A DNA stretch of 64,000 bases from NCBI RefSeq assembly GCF_002165135.1, contig NZ_NFZQ01000004.1, positions 1-64,000 of the forward strand. The letters run 5' to 3'. The position numbers were made by a program, and so were the translations under genes. Under the pieces are notes generated by a model. The model saw only the letters and a list, made by a program, of their open reading frames with translations. It did not search any database and was not told where the DNA came from. Below are positions 1-10,338 of this stretch, piece by piece (position 1 is the first letter of the stretch; every line of letters starts with the position of its first letter). The DNA is from Pseudomonas sp. SID14000 (GTDB lineage: Bacteria; Pseudomonadota; Gammaproteobacteria; Pseudomonadales; Pseudomonadaceae).

Positions 1-3000
1 TGACCACCGGCGCGGCGGGTGCCACCGAGTCCACTGTGGTGCTGCCCTGCGGGCCGGTGTTGCCGGCCGGGTCCTGGGCCACGGCGTTCACCACCGTGCC
101 GTTGGCCAGCGGTGTGGCCGGGGTGAAACTCCAGTCGCCGTTGCCATCGGCGGTCGTCTCGCCGATCGGGTTGCCGCTGCCGTCGGTGAGGATCACCTTG
201 GCCCCGGCTTCGGCGGTGCCGCTGATTTCGCTGCCGTTGCTCGGCTCGACCACTGGCGCAGTCGGGGCCACCGAGTCCACCGTGGTGGTGGCCTGAGGAC
301 CGGTGTTGCCGGTCGGATCAGTCGCGGTGGCGTTCACCACGGTGCCGTTGGCCAGCGGCGTGCCCGGTGTGAAACTCCAGTTGCCACTGCCGTCGGCGGT
401 GATCTGGCCGATCGGGTTGCCGCTGCCATCGGTCAGGGTCACGGTGCTGCCCGGTTCGGCGGTGCCACTGATCGTGGTGCCGTTGCTTGGATTGATGATT
501 GGTGCAGCCGGCGCGCTGGCGTCGACGGTGACCGTCGCTGCCGGGCCGGTGTTGCCGGCCGGGTCGCTTGCCGTGGCATTGACCACCGTGCCATTGGGCA
601 GCGGCGTGGCTGGGGTGAAGCTCCAATTGCCGCTGCCGTCGGCGATGACTTCGCCAATCGGATTACCACTGCCATCGGTGAGGGTCACCGTGCTGTTCGG
701 CTCGGCGGTACCGCTGAGGCTGCTGCCGTTACTCAGATTTATGGTGGGCGCGCCGGGGGCCACGCCGTCCACCGTGGTGCTGCCCTGCCCGCTGGTGTTG
801 CCGGCCGAGTCGGTCGCCGTGGCGTTGACCACGGTGCCGTTGGCCAGCGGGGTACCAGGGGTAAAGCTCCAGTCGCCGTTGCCGTCGGCGGTCGTCTCGC
901 CGATGGGGTTGCCGCTGCCATCGGTCAGAGTGACGGTGCTGCCAGGCTCCGCGGTGCCGCTGATTTCGCTGCCGTTACTCGGCTCGACCACCGGCGCGGC
1001 CGGGGCCACCGAGTCCACCGTGGTGGTGGCCTGCGGGCCGGTGTTGCCGGTCGGGTCGGTCGCGGTGACGTTTACCACGGTGCCGTTGGGTAACGGGCTG
1101 CCCGGTGTGAAACTCCAGTTACCACTGCCGTCGGCGGTGATCTGCCCAATCGGGTTGCCACCGGCGTCGGTCAGGGTCACGGTGGCACCCGCTTCAGCCG
1201 TACCGCTGATGGTCACGCCGTTGCTCGGATTGATGATTGGTGCAGCCGGCGCGCTGGCGTCGATGGTGACCGTCGCTGCCGGGCCGGTGTTGCCGGCCGG
1301 GTCGCTTGCCGTGGCATTGACCACAGTGCCATTGGGCAGCGGCGTGGCTGGGGTGAAGCTCCAGTTGCCGCTGCCGTCGGCGATGACTTCGCCAATCGGA
1401 TTACCACTGCCATCGGCGAGGGTCACCGTGCTGTTCGGCTCGGCGGTACCGCTAAGGCTGCTGCCATCGCTCAGGTTGATGATCGGTGCAGCTGGAGCGA
1501 TGGCGTCAACAGTGATGCTGCTCGGCCCACTGGTATTGCCAGCCGGATCCTGGGCTACGGCGTTGATCACCGTGCCGTTGGCCAGCGGTGTGGCCGGGGT
1601 GAAGCTCCAGTCGCCGTTGCCATCGGCGGTCGTCTCGCCGATGGGGTTGCCGCTGCCATCGGTGAGGATCACCTTGGCCCCGGCTTCGGCGGTACCACTG
1701 ATCTCGCTGCCGTTGCTCGGCTCGATCACTGGCGCAGTCGGGGCCACCGAGTCCACCGTGGTGGTGGCCTGAGGACCGGTGTTGCCGGTCGGATCAGTCG
1801 CGGTGGCGTTCACCACGGTGCCGTTGGCCAACGGCGTGCCCGGTGTGAAACTCCAGTTGCCACTGCCGTCGGCAGTGATCTGGCCAATCGGGTTACCGCT
1901 GCCATCGGTCAGGGTGACGGTGCTACCAGACTCCGCGGTGCCACTGATCGTGGTGCCGTTGCTCGGATTGATGATTGGTGCAGCCGGCGCGCTGGCGTCG
2001 ACCGTGACCGTCGCTGCCGGGCCGGTGTTGCCGGCCGGGTCGCTCGCCGTGGCATTGACCACTGTGCCATTAGGCAGTGGCGTGGCTGGGGTGAAGCTCC
2101 AATTGCCGCTACCGTCGGCGATGACTTCGCCAATCGGATTACCACTGCCATCGGTGAGGGTCACCGTGCTGTTCGGCTCGGCGGTACCGCTGAGGCTGCT
2201 GCCATCGCTCAGGTTGATGATCGGTGCGGCTGGCGCGATGGCGTCAACAGTGACGCTGCTCGGCCCACTGGTATTGCCAGCCGGATCCTGGGCTACGGCG
2301 TTGATCAACGTGCCGTTAACCAGCGGCGTAAGGGGCGTGAACGACCAGTTACCGCTGCCATCGGCGGTCGTCTCGCCGATGGGGTTGCCGCTGCCATCGG
2401 TGAGGATCACCTTGGCCCCGGCTTCGGCGGTACCACTGATCTCGCTGCCATTGCTCGGCTCGACCACCGGCGCCGCCGGCGCCACGCCATCCACGGTAAT
2501 GACCGCCGGCGCACTTTCGGTCCCACCGGGGTTGCGCGCCACCGCGTTGACCACGGTGCCATCCGGCAACGGTATGCCGGGCGTGAACGACCAGTTGCCG
2601 CTGCCGTCGGCAGTGACCTGGCCGATCGGGTTGCCGTTCCCATCGGTGAGGATAATGGTGTTGCCCGCATCGGCGGTGCCGCTGATCACCGAGCCATTAC
2701 TCGGCTCGACCTGCGGAATCGACGGCAGCGACGAGTCCACGGTGGTACCACCAGGATTGCCGGTATTGCCGGCGGCATCGGTCGCCGTGGCGTTGACCAC
2801 GGTGCCATTGGGCAGCGCCGTTGCTGGAGTGAAGCTCCAGTTACCGCTGCCGTCGGCGGTGATCTGGCCAATCGGATTACCATTGCCGTCGGTGAGGGCC
2901 ACGGTGCTGTTCGGTTCGGCGGTACCGTTGATCACCGTGCCGTTGCTCGGGTTGACCACCGGCGCGGCGGGTGCCACCGAGTCCACTGTGGTGCTGCCCT

Positions 3001-6000
3001 GCGGGCCGGTGTTGCCGGCCGGGTCCTGGGCCACGGCGTTCACCACCGTGCCGTTGGCCAGCGGTGTGGCCGGGGTGAAACTCCAGTCGCCATTGCCGTC
3101 GGCGGTGGTCTCGCCGATGAGGTTGCCGCTGCCATCGGTGAGGATCACCTTGGCCCCGGCTTCGGCGGTGCCGCTGATTTCGCTGCCGTTACTCGGCTCG
3201 ACCACCGGCGCGGCCGGGGCCACCGTGTCCACCGTGGTGGTGGCCTGCGGACCGGTGTTGCCGGTCGGATCGGTCGCGGTGGCGTTCACCACGGTGCCGT
3301 TGGCCAACGGCGTGCCGGGGGTGAAACTCCAGTTGCCGCTGCCGTCGGCGGTGATCTGGCCGATCGGGTTGCCACTGCCATCGGTCAGGGTCACGGTGGC
3401 GCCCGCTTCAGCCGTACCGCTGATGGTCACGCCGTTGCTCGGATTGATGATTGGTGCAGCCGGCGCGCTGGCGTCGACGGTGACCGTCGCTGCCGGGCCG
3501 GTGTTGCCGGCCGGGTCGCTCGCCGTGGCATTGACCACAGTACCATTGGGCAGCGGCGTGGCTGGGGTGAAGCTCCAATTGCCGCTGCCATCAGCCATCA
3601 CCTGGCCGATCGGATTGCCGCTGCCATCGGTCAGGGTCACCGTGCTGTTCGGCTCGGCGGTGCCGCTGAGGCTGCTGCCATCGCTCAGGTTGATGGTCGG
3701 TGCGGCTGGGGCGATGGCGTCAACAGTGACGCTGCTCGGCCCACTGGTATTGCCAGCCGGATCCTGGGCTACGGCGTTGATCACCGTGCCGTTGGCCAAC
3801 GGTGTGGCCGGGGTGAAGCTCCAGTCACCATTGCCGTCGGCGGTAGTCTCGCCGATCGGGTTGCCGCTGCCGTCGGTGAGGATCACCTTGGCCCCGGCTT
3901 CGGCGGTGCCGCTGATTTCGCTGCCGTTACTCGGCTCGACCACTGGCGCAGTCGGGGCCACCGAGTCCACCGTGGTGGTGGCCTGAGAACCGGTGTTGCC
4001 GGTCGGATCGGTCGCGGTGGCGTTCACCACGGTGCCGTTGGCCAACGGCGTGCCGGGGGTGAAACTCCAGTTACCACTGCCGTCGGCGGTGATCTGCCCA
4101 ATCGGGTTGCCACCGGCGTCGGTCAGGGTCACGGTGGCACCCGCTTCAGCCGTACCGCTGATGGTCACGCCGTTGCTCGGATTGATGATTGGTGCAGCCG
4201 GCGCGCTGGCGTCGATGGTGACCGTCGCTGCCGGGCCGGTGTTGCCGGCCGGGTCGCTTGCCGTGGCATTGACCACAGTGCCATTGGGCAGCGGCGTGGC
4301 TGGGGTGAAGCTCCAGTTGCCGCTGCCGTCGGCGATGACTTCGCCAATCGGATTACCACTGCCATCGGCGAGGGTCACCGTGCTGTTCGGCTCGGCGGTA
4401 CCGCTAAGGCTGCTGCCATCGCTCAGGTTGATGATCGGTGCAGCTGGAGCGATGGCGTCAACAGTGACGCTGCTCGGCCCACTGGCGTTGCCAGCCGGAT
4501 CCTGGGCTACGGCGTTGATCACCGTGCCGTTAGCCAGCGGTGTGGCCGGGGTGAAGCTCCAGTCGCCATTGCCATCGGCGGTCGTCTCGCCGATGGGGTT
4601 GCCGCTGCCATCGGTCAGGGTGACGGTGCTGCCAGGCTCCGCGGTGCCGCTGATTTCGCTGCCGTTGCTCGGCTCGACCACCGGCGCGGCCGGGGCCACC
4701 GAGTCCACCGTGGTGGTGGCCTGCGGACCGGTGTTGCCGGTCGGGTCGGTCGCGGTGGCGTTTACCACGGTGCCGTTGGCCAACGGCGTGCCGGGGGTGA
4801 AACTCCAGTTGCCGCTGCCGTCGGCGGTGATCTGGCCGATCGGGTTACCACTGCCATCGGTCAGGGTCACGGTGGCGCCCGCTTCAGCCGTACCGCTGAT
4901 GGTCACGCCGTTGCTCGGATTGATGATTGGTGCAGCCGGCGCGCTGGCGTCGACGGTGACCGTCGCTGCCGGGCCGGCGTTGCCGGCCGGATCACTCGCC
5001 GTGACATTGACCACCGTGCCACTGGGCAGTGGCGCACCCGGAGTGAAGCTCCAGTTGCCACTGCCGTCGGTGGTGACTTCACCAATCGGATTACCACTGC
5101 CATCGGTGAGGGTCACCGTGCTGTTCGGCTCGGCGGTACCGTTGATCACCGTGCCGTTGCTCGGGTTGATGATTGGCGCAGGCGGCGCGATGGCGTCAAC
5201 AGTGACGCTGCTCGGCCCACTGGTATTGCCAGCCGGATCCTGGGCTACGGCGTTCACCACCGTGCCGTTGGCCAGCGGTGTGGCCGGGGTGAAGCTCCAG
5301 TCGCCATTGCCGTCGGCGGTGGTCTCGCCGATGGGGTTGCCGCTGCCGTCGGTGAGGATCACTTTGGCCCCGGCTTCGGCGGTGCCGCTGATTTCGCTGC
5401 CGTTACTCGGTTCGACCACCGGCGCGGCCGGGGCCACCGAGTCCACCGTGGTGGTGGCCTGCGGACCGGTATTGCCGGTCGGGTCGCTTGCCGTGACATT
5501 GACCACTGTACCATTGGGCAGCGGCGTGGCTGGGGTGAAGCTCCAGTTGCCGCTGCCGTCGGCGGTGATCTGGCCGATCGGGTTACCGCTGCCATCGGTC
5601 AGGGTCACGGTGCTGCCCGGTTCGGCGGCGCCACTGATCGTGGTGCCGTTGCTCGGATTGATGATTGGTGCAGCCGGCGCGCTGGCGTCGACGGTGACCG
5701 TCGCTGCCGGGCCGGTGTTGCCGGCCGGGTCGCTTGCCGTGGCATTGACCACCGTGCCATTGGGCAGCGGCGTGGCTGGGGTGAAGCTCCAGTTGCCGCT
5801 ACCGTCGGCGATGACTTCGCCAATCGGATTACCACTGCCATCGGTGAGGGTCACCGTGCTGTTCGGCTCGGCGGTACCGCTGAGGCTGCTGCCATCGCTC
5901 AGGTTGATGATCGGTGCAGGTGGGGCGATGGCGTCGACGGTGACGCTGGTCGGCCCGCTGGTGTTGCCAGCCGGGTCGGTCGCCGTGGCGTTAACCACGG

Positions 6001-9000
6001 TGCCGTTGGCCAGCGGCGTAACGGGCGTGAACGACCAGTTACCGCTGCCATCGGTGGTCGTCTCGCCGATCGGGTTGCCGCCGCCGTCGGTCAGGATGAC
6101 CGTCGCGCCAGCTTCAGCAGTACCACTGATTTCCGTGCCGTTGCTCGGCTCGACCACCGGCGCGGCCGGGGCCACCGAGTCCACCGTGGTGGTGGCCTGC
6201 GGGCCGGTGTTACCGGTCGGATCGGTCGCGGTGGCGTTTACCACGGTGCCGTTGGCCAGCGGCGTGCCGGGGGTGAAACTCCAGTTGCCACTGCCATCGG
6301 CGGTGATCTGCCCGATCGGGTTACCGCTGCCATCGGTCAGGGTCACGGTGCTGCCCGGTTCGGCGGTGCCACTGATCGTGGTGCCGTTGCTCGGGTTGAT
6401 CGCGGGAGCGGCCGGGGCCTGGGAGTCCACTGTGGTACTCGTCGGAGCGCTAGTGTTGCCGGCCGCGTCCTGGGCCACCACGTTGATCACAGTGCCATCA
6501 GCGATCGGCGTGGTTGGGGTGTAGGTCCAGTTGCCACCGCTATCGGCCGTCGCCTGGCCGATCAGATTGCCGCTACCATCGGTGAGGGTCACCGTGCTGT
6601 TCGGCTCGGCGGTACCGCTGAGGCTGCTGCCGTTACTCAGATTTATGGTGGGCGCGCCGGGGGCCACGCCGTCAACCGTGGTGCTGCCCTGCCCGCTGGT
6701 GTTGCCGGCCGGGTCGGTCGCCGTGGCGTTGACCACGGTGCCGTTGGCCAGCGGCGTACCAGGGGTAAAGCTCCAGTCGCCGTTGCCGTCGGCGGTCGTC
6801 TCGCCGATGGGGTTGCCGCTGCCATCGGTCAGGGTGACGGTGCTGCCAGGCTCCGCGGTGCCGCTGATTTCGCTGCCGTTACTCGGCTCGACCACCGGCG
6901 CGGCCGGGGCCACCGAGTCTACCGTGGTGGTGGCCTGCGGACCGGTGTTGCCGGTCGGGTCGGTCGCGGTGGCGTTCACCACGGTGCCGTTGGCCAACGG
7001 CGTGCCGGGGGTGAAACTCCAGTTGCCGCTGCCGTCGGCGGTGATCTGGCCGATCGGGTTACCGCTGCCATCGGTCAGGGTCACGGTGCTGCCCGGTTCG
7101 GCGGTGCCACTGATCGCGGTGCCGTTGCTCGGGTTGATCGCGGGAGCGGCCGGGGCCTGGGAGTCCACTGTGGTACTCGTCGGAGCGCTAGTGTTGCCGG
7201 CCGCGTCTTGGGCCACCACGTTGATCACAGTGCCATCAGCGATCGGCGTGGTTGGGGTGTAGGTCCAGTTGCCACTGCCGTCGGTGGTGACTTCACCAAT
7301 CGGATTACCACTGCCATCGGTGAGGGTCACCGTGCTGTTCGGCTCGGCGGTGCCGCTGAGGCTGCTGCCGTTACTCAGATTTATGGTGGGCGCGCCGGGG
7401 GCCACGCCGTCCACCGTGGTGCTGCCCTGCCCGCTGGTGTTGCCGGCCGGGTCGGTCGCCGTGGCGTTGACCACAGTGCCGTTGGCCAGCGGGGTACCTG
7501 GGGTAAAGCTCCAGTCGCCGTTGCCGTCGGCGGTCGTCTCGCCGATGGGGTTGCCGCTGCCATCGGTCAGGGTGACGGTGCTGCCAGGCTCCGCGGTGCC
7601 GCTGATTTCGCTGCCGTTACTCGGCTCGACCACCGGCGCGGCCGGGGCCACCGAGTCTACCGTGGTGGTGGCCTGCGGACCGGTGTTGCCGGTCGGGTCG
7701 GTCGCGGTGGCGTTCACCACGGTGCCGTTGGCCAACGGCGTGCCGGGGGTGAAACTCCAGTTGCCGCTGCCGTCGGCGGTGATCTGGCCGATCGGGTTAC
7801 CGCTGCCATCGGTCAGGGTCACGGTGCTGCCCGGTTCGGCGGTGCCACTGATCGCGGTGCCGTTGCTCGGGTTGATCGCGGGAGCGGCCGGGGCCTGGGA
7901 GTCCACTGTGGTACTCGTCGGAGCGCTAGTGTTGCCGGCCGCGTCTTGGGCCACCACGTTGATCACAGTGCCATCAGCGATCGGCGTGGTTGGGGTGTAG
8001 GTCCAGTTGCCACTGCCGTCGGTGGTGACTTCACCAATCGGATTACCACTGCCATCGGTGAGGGTCACCGTGCTGTTCGGCTCGGCGGTGCCGCTGAGGC
8101 TGCTGCCGTTACTCAGATTTATGGTGGGCGCGCCGGGGGCCACGCCGTCCACCGTGGTGCTGCCCTGCCCGCTGGTGTTGCCGGCCGGGTCGGTCGCCGT
8201 GGCGTTGACCACAGTGCCGTTGGCCAGCGGGGTACCTGGGGTAAAACTCCAGTCGCCGTTGCCGTCGGCGGTCGTCTCGCCGATGGGGTTGCCGCTGCCA
8301 TCGGTCAGGGTGACGGTGCTGCCAGGCTCCGCGGTGCCGCTGATTTCGCTGCCGTTACTCGGCTCGACCACTGGCGCGGCCGGGGCCTGCGAATCCACTG
8401 TGGTGCTCGACGGTGCGCTGGTATTGCCGGCTGCGTCCTGGGCCACCACGTTGACCACCGTTCCATCAGCGATCGGCGTGGTCGGGGTAAAGCTCCAGTT
8501 ACCACTGCCATCGGCCGTCGCCTGGCCGATCGGGTTACCGCCACCATCAGTGAGGGTCACGGTACTGTTCGGCTCTGCGATACCGCTAAGCTCGGTACCG
8601 TTGCTCGGATTGATCGAGGGTGCCGACGGTGCCACGCCATCAATGGTGGTGCTGGCTGGCGGGCTGCTGTTGCCGGCGGCATCCTCGACCACCGCGTTGA
8701 CCACCGTGCCATCGGGAAGTTGGCTATCCGTGGGGTAATACCAGTTGCCACTGCCGTCGGCCGTAGTGTGGCCGATGGGGTTGCCGTTGCTGTCGGTGAG
8801 GACCACGGTGCTACCTGGCTCGGCGGTGCCACTGAGGCTGCTGCCATCGCTCAGGTTGATGGTGGGCGCGCCGGGGGCCACGCCGTCCACCGTGGTACTG
8901 CCCTGCCCGCTGGTGTTACCGGCCGGATCAGTTGCGGTGGCGTTGACCACTGTGCCGTCGGGCAGCGGCGTCGCGGGGGTGTAGCTCCAGACGCCGTTGC

Positions 9001-10132
9001 CATCGGCGGTGGTCTGGCCGATCGGGTTGCCGCTGCCATCGGTGAGAGTAACGCTGCTGCCCGCCTCGGCGGTCCCGCTGAGCTCGATACCGTTGCTCGG
9101 GTCGATCACAGGTGCCGATGGCGCCACACCATCGATGATGATGCTGGCGGGCGGGCTGCTGTTGCCGGCTGCATCCTCGACCACTGCCTCGACTACCGTG
9201 CCATCGGGCAGTTGGCTGTCCGGGGTGTACGACCAATTGCCGTTGCCGTCGGCGGTGGTCTGGCCGATCGGGTTGCCGTTGCCGTCGGTAAGGACCACGG
9301 TGCTGCCCGGCTCGGCGGTGCCGCTGAGGCTGGTGCCGTTGCTCGGGTTGATCTGCGGCGCATCGGGGAAGTCTGGGGCCTGCACGGTCGCGGCCGGGCT
9401 GCTGTTGCCAGCAGGATCGGTCACCACCACAGAAACCGTTTCGCCGTTGGTAAGTGGCGGGTTCAATGGGATCTGGAAGTTGCCGTCAGGGCCAACCACC
9501 ACGCTGACGTCCGTTTGCCCGTCGCCGTTGCTGTCGATGCCCACGGTAGCGCCCGGCTCGGCGGTGCCGCTGATGCTGCTGCCATCCGTGGCAATCTGCA
9601 GGCCGCTGGCCGGCGCTGGGGCCGTGGTGTCAGGCGGCACACCGCCATCATCACTGCCGCCACCGCCACCGCCACCGCTGTTGCTGTTGGCGATCGCGAC
9701 GCCGCCACCGATGATCGCAGCGCCAGCCAGCAGTGCCCCCCCGGGGCTTAGCCCGGCAGTGGTACCATCGGCGGCTGTAAGCGACTCGAACCCGGCCAGG
9801 CTTTCCTGCGGCACATAGCCCGCAATCAGCGGCCCATCACCAGCGACCGGCGGCAGGTCGACGGCCAGCAGTTTGTCCCGCTCTACCAGGTACAACTGAC
9901 TTACAGGCTGCCCCTCGACATAGAAGTTGGCAATGCGCAGGTTTTCGCCGGACTTCAGTTGTACGATCAGATCGGCACCGCTTTTTGCGTAACCCATCAC
10001 ACTTTCGGGAGCAACATCCAGAACAACGTTACTGCTCTGGGTGAGAGTCAGTATTCCGTTGCTGGGGATTGCGATGGGGGCGGCAGAAGTAACACTTTGA
10101 GCGAGGGGAGATACCTTGGCCTGAATCGACAT
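1..10132 (-). CDS. Giant Bap/LapF-type repeat adhesin (3' end outside window)
   Basis: Reads from ATG 10132 leftwards off the window, at least 3377 codons with no stop seen where sampled. An AGGA lies about 11 bases before the ATG. Residues 1-110 resemble the prefix domain of BapA/LapF-type surface proteins (MSIQAKVSPLAQ..., then LRIANFYVEG and LYLVERDKLL). Next come a small hydrophobic Ala/Gly segment, a run of seven glycines, and about 39 Ig-like repeats of the Big_6 type (core pattern GTAEPGSTVTLTDG ... ATATDPAGN). There is no signal peptide, as expected for a type I-secreted biofilm adhesin; the secretion signal would be in the missing C-terminus. The N-terminus is unlike LapA. The family is clear; the exact orthologue (LapF or another) is not decidable here. 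Confidence 0.9.
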   Translation of the reverse strand, partial: MSIQAKVSPLAQSVTSAAPIAIPSNGILTLTQSSNVVLDVAPESVMGYAKSGADLIVQLKSGENLRIANFYVEGQPVSQLYLVERDKLLAVDLPPVAGDGPLIAGYVPQESLAGFESLTAADGTTAGLSPGGALLAGAAIIGGGVAIANSNSGGGGGGGSDDGGVPPDTTAPAPASGLQIATDGSSISGTAEPGATVGIDSNGDGQTDVSVVVGPDGNFQIPLNPPLTNGETVSVVVTDPAGNSSPAATVQAPDFPDAPQINPSNGTSLSGTAEPGSTVVLTDGNGNPIGQTTADGNGNWSYTPDSQLPDGTVVEAVVEDAAGNSSPPASIIIDGVAPSAPVIDPSNGIELSGTAEAGSSVTLTDGSGNPIGQTTADGNGVWSYTPATPLPDGTVVNATATDPAGNTSGQGSTTVDGVAPGAPTINLSDGSSLSGTAEPGSTVVLTDSNGNPIGHTTADGSGNWYYPTDSQLPDGTVVNAVVEDAAGNSSPPASTTIDGVAPSAPSINPSNGTELSGIAEPNSTVTLTDGGGNPIGQATADGSGNWSFTPTTPIADGTVVNVVAQDAAGNTSAPSSTTVDSQAPAAPVVEPSNGSEISGTAEPGSTVTLTDGSGNPIGETTADGNGDWSFTPGTPLANGTVVNATATDPAGNTSGQGSTTVDGVAPGAPTINLSNGSSLSGTAEPNSTVTLTDGSGNPIGEVTTDGSGNWTYTPTTPIADGTVINVVAQDAAGNTSAPTSTTVDSQAPAAPAINPSNGTAISGTAEPGSTVTLTDGSGNPIGQITADGSGNWSFTPGTPLANGTVVNATATDPTGNTGPQATTTVDSVAPAAPVVEPSNGSEISGTAEPGSTVTLTDGSGNPIGETTADGNGDWSFTPGTPLANGTVVNATATDPAGNTSGQGSTTVDGVAPGAPTINLSNGSSLSGTAEPNSTVTLTDGSGNPIGEVTTDGSGNWTYTPTTPIADGTVINVVAQDAAGNTSAPTSTTVDSQAPAAPAINPSNGTAISGTAEPGSTVTLTDGSGNPIGQITADGSGNWSFTPGTPLANGTVVNATATDPTGNTGPQATTTVDSVAPAAPVVEPSNGSEISGTAEPGSTVTLTDGSGNPIGETTADGNGDWSFTPGTPLANGTVVNATATDPAGNTSGQGSTTVDGVAPGAPTINLSNGSSLSGTAEPNSTVTLTDGSGNLIGQATADSGGNWTYTPTTPIADGTVINVVAQDAAGNTSAPTSTTVDSQAPAAPAINPSNGTTISGTAEPGSTVTLTDGSGNPIGQITADGSGNWSFTPGTPLANGTVVNATATDPTGNTGPQATTTVDSVAPAAPVVEPSNGTEISGTAEAGATVILTDGGGNPIGETTTDGSGNWSFTPVTPLANGTVVNATATDPAGNTSGPTSVTVDAIAPPAPIINLSDGSSLSGTAEPNSTVTLTDGSGNPIGEVIADGSGNWSFTPATPLPNGTVVNATASDPAGNTGPAATVTVDASAPAAPIINPSNGTTISGAAEPGSTVTLTDGSGNPIGQITADGSGNWSFTPATPLPNGTVVNVTASDPTGNTGPQATTTVDSVAPAAPVVEPSNGSEISGTAEAGAKVILTDGSGNPIGETTADGNGDWSFTPATPLANGTVVNAVAQDPAGNTSGPSSVTVDAIAPPAPIINPSNGTVINGTAEPNSTVTLTDGSGNPIGEVTTDGSGNWSFTPGAPLPSGTVVNVTASDPAGNAGPAATVTVDASAPAAPIINPSNGVTISGTAEAGATVTLTDGSGNPIGQITADGSGNWSFTPGTPLANGTVVNATATDPTGNTGPQATTTVDSVAPAAPVVEPSNGSEISGTAEPGSTVTLTDGSGNPIGETTADGNGDWSFTPATPLANGTVINAVAQDPAGNASGPSSVTVDAIAPAAPIINLSDGSSLSGTAEPNSTVTLADGSGNPIGEVIADGSGNWSFTPATPLPNGTVVNATASDPAGNTGPAATVTIDASAPAAPIINPSNGVTISGTAEAGATVTLTDAGGNPIGQITADGSGNWSFTPGTPLANGTVVNATATDPTGNTGSQATTTVDSVAPTAPVVEPSNGSEISGTAEAGAKVILTDGSGNPIGETTADGNGDWSFTPATPLANGTVINAVAQDPAGNTSGPSSVTVDAIAPAAPTINLSDGSSLSGTAEPNSTVTLTDGSGNPIGQVMADGSGNWSFTPATPLPNGTVVNATASDPAGNTGPAATVTVDASAPAAPIINPSNGVTISGTAEAGATVTLTDGSGNPIGQITADGSGNWSFTPGTPLANGTVVNATATDPTGNTGPQATTTVDTVAPAAPVVEPSNGSEISGTAEAGAKVILTDGSGNLIGETTADGNGDWSFTPATPLANGTVVNAVAQDPAGNTGPQGSTTVDSVAPAAPVVNPSNGTVINGTAEPNSTVALTDGNGNPIGQITADGSGNWSFTPATALPNGTVVNATATDAAGNTGNPGGTTVDSSLPSIPQVEPSNGSVISGTADAGNTIILTDGNGNPIGQVTADGSGNWSFTPGIPLPDGTVVNAVARNPGGTESAPAVITVDGVAPAAPVVEPSNGSEISGTAEAGAKVILTDGSGNPIGETTADGSGNWSFTPLTPLVNGTLINAVAQDPAGNTSGPSSVTVDAIAPAAPIINLSDGSSLSGTAEPNSTVTLTDGSGNPIGEVIADGSGNWSFTPATPLPNGTVVNATASDPAGNTGPAATVTVDASAPAAPIINPSNGTTISGTAESGSTVTLTDGSGNPIGQITADGSGNWSFTPGTPLANGTVVNATATDPTGNTGPQATTTVDSVAPTAPVIEPSNGSEISGTAEAGAKVILTDGSGNPIGETTADGNGDWSFTPATPLANGTVINAVAQDPAGNTSGPSSITVDAIAPAAPIINLSDGSSLSGTAEPNSTVTLADGSGNPIGEVIADGSGNWSFTPATPLPNGTVVNATASDPAGNTGPAATVTIDASAPAAPIINPSNGVTISGTAEAGATVTLTDAGGNPIGQITADGSGNWSFTPGSPLPNGTVVNVTATDPTGNTGPQATTTVDSVAPAAPVVEPSNGSEISGTAEPGSTVTLTDGSGNPIGETTADGNGDWSFTPGTPLANGTVVNATATDSAGNTSGQGSTTVDGVAPGAPTINLSNGSSLSGTAEPNSTVTLTDGSGNPIGEVIADGSGNWSFTPATPLPNGTVVNATASDPAGNTGPAATVTVDASAPAAPIINPSNGTTISGTAEPGSTVTLTDGSGNPIGQITADGSGNWSFTPGTPLANGTVVNATATDPTGNTGPQATTTVDSVAPTAPVVEPSNGSEISGTAEAGAKVILTDGSGNPIGETTADGNGDWSFTPATPLANGTVVNAVAQDPAGNTGPQGSTTVDSVAPAAPVV
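2..9640 (-). repeat. About 39 tandem 246-bp repeats encoding Ig-like domains
   Basis: Each unit is 246 bp (82 codons) and stays in the same frame throughout, so there is no net frameshift. Units fall into several sub-types, told apart by their linkers (for example TTVDSVAPAAPV, TVDGVAPGAPTI, TTVDSQAPAAPA). The repeats create long spurious open frames on the plus strand. Units nearest the N-terminus (8.7-9.6 kb) are the most divergent; those at 0-8.4 kb are highly alike. Confidence 0.95.
6590..8380 (-). repeat. Higher-order repeat of 738 bp (three Ig units) in near-identical copies
   Basis: A block of three different 246-bp units recurs with a period of 738 bp and very few differences. Compare the text at 6610-7260 with 7348-8000. 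A third copy starts near 8086 but diverges after about 8383. Such near identity suggests recent unequal crossing-over or gene conversion. Confidence 0.85.
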
Positions 10133-10281
10133 AGCTGACAGTCCTTTTGTCAACGGCACGACCGAGCGATCGCACTAGTAATCTCCAGAAATAGCACGCC
10201 CCTCATAAAACGCCAGTCAGGCTATTATAAATAGTTCGGGAAGACTGCTCCCGATCTAGATGTTCCATGTGGCACAATGCA

Positions 10282-10297
10282 AGGGCTTATCAGCCCT
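10282..10297 (-). terminator. Small perfect hairpin upstream of the adhesin
   Basis: AGGGCT-TATC-AGCCCT is a 6-bp stem with a four-base loop, just after the 3' end of the small gene at 10339-10560. There is no T-run, so it is a weak terminator candidate or an mRNA structure. The rest of 10133-10338 is AT-richer than its surroundings and should hold the adhesin promoter, but I see no clear -35/-10 or sigma-54 site. Confidence 0.3.
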
Positions 10298-10338
10298 GAC
10301 GAGCCGCTTCTATGCGTTCCATCGTCAAAAAACGCAAA

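Noticed and set aside
2..9640. CRISPR-like regular repeats
   Set aside because: Units are 246 bp, in frame and coding, with no short direct repeat/spacer pattern.
303..9818. Very long open frames on the plus strand (up to 847 codons) across the adhesin region
   Set aside because: They are antisense reflections of the 246-bp repeats; the minus-strand frame gives clean Ig-like domains, a ribosome site and a continuous protein.
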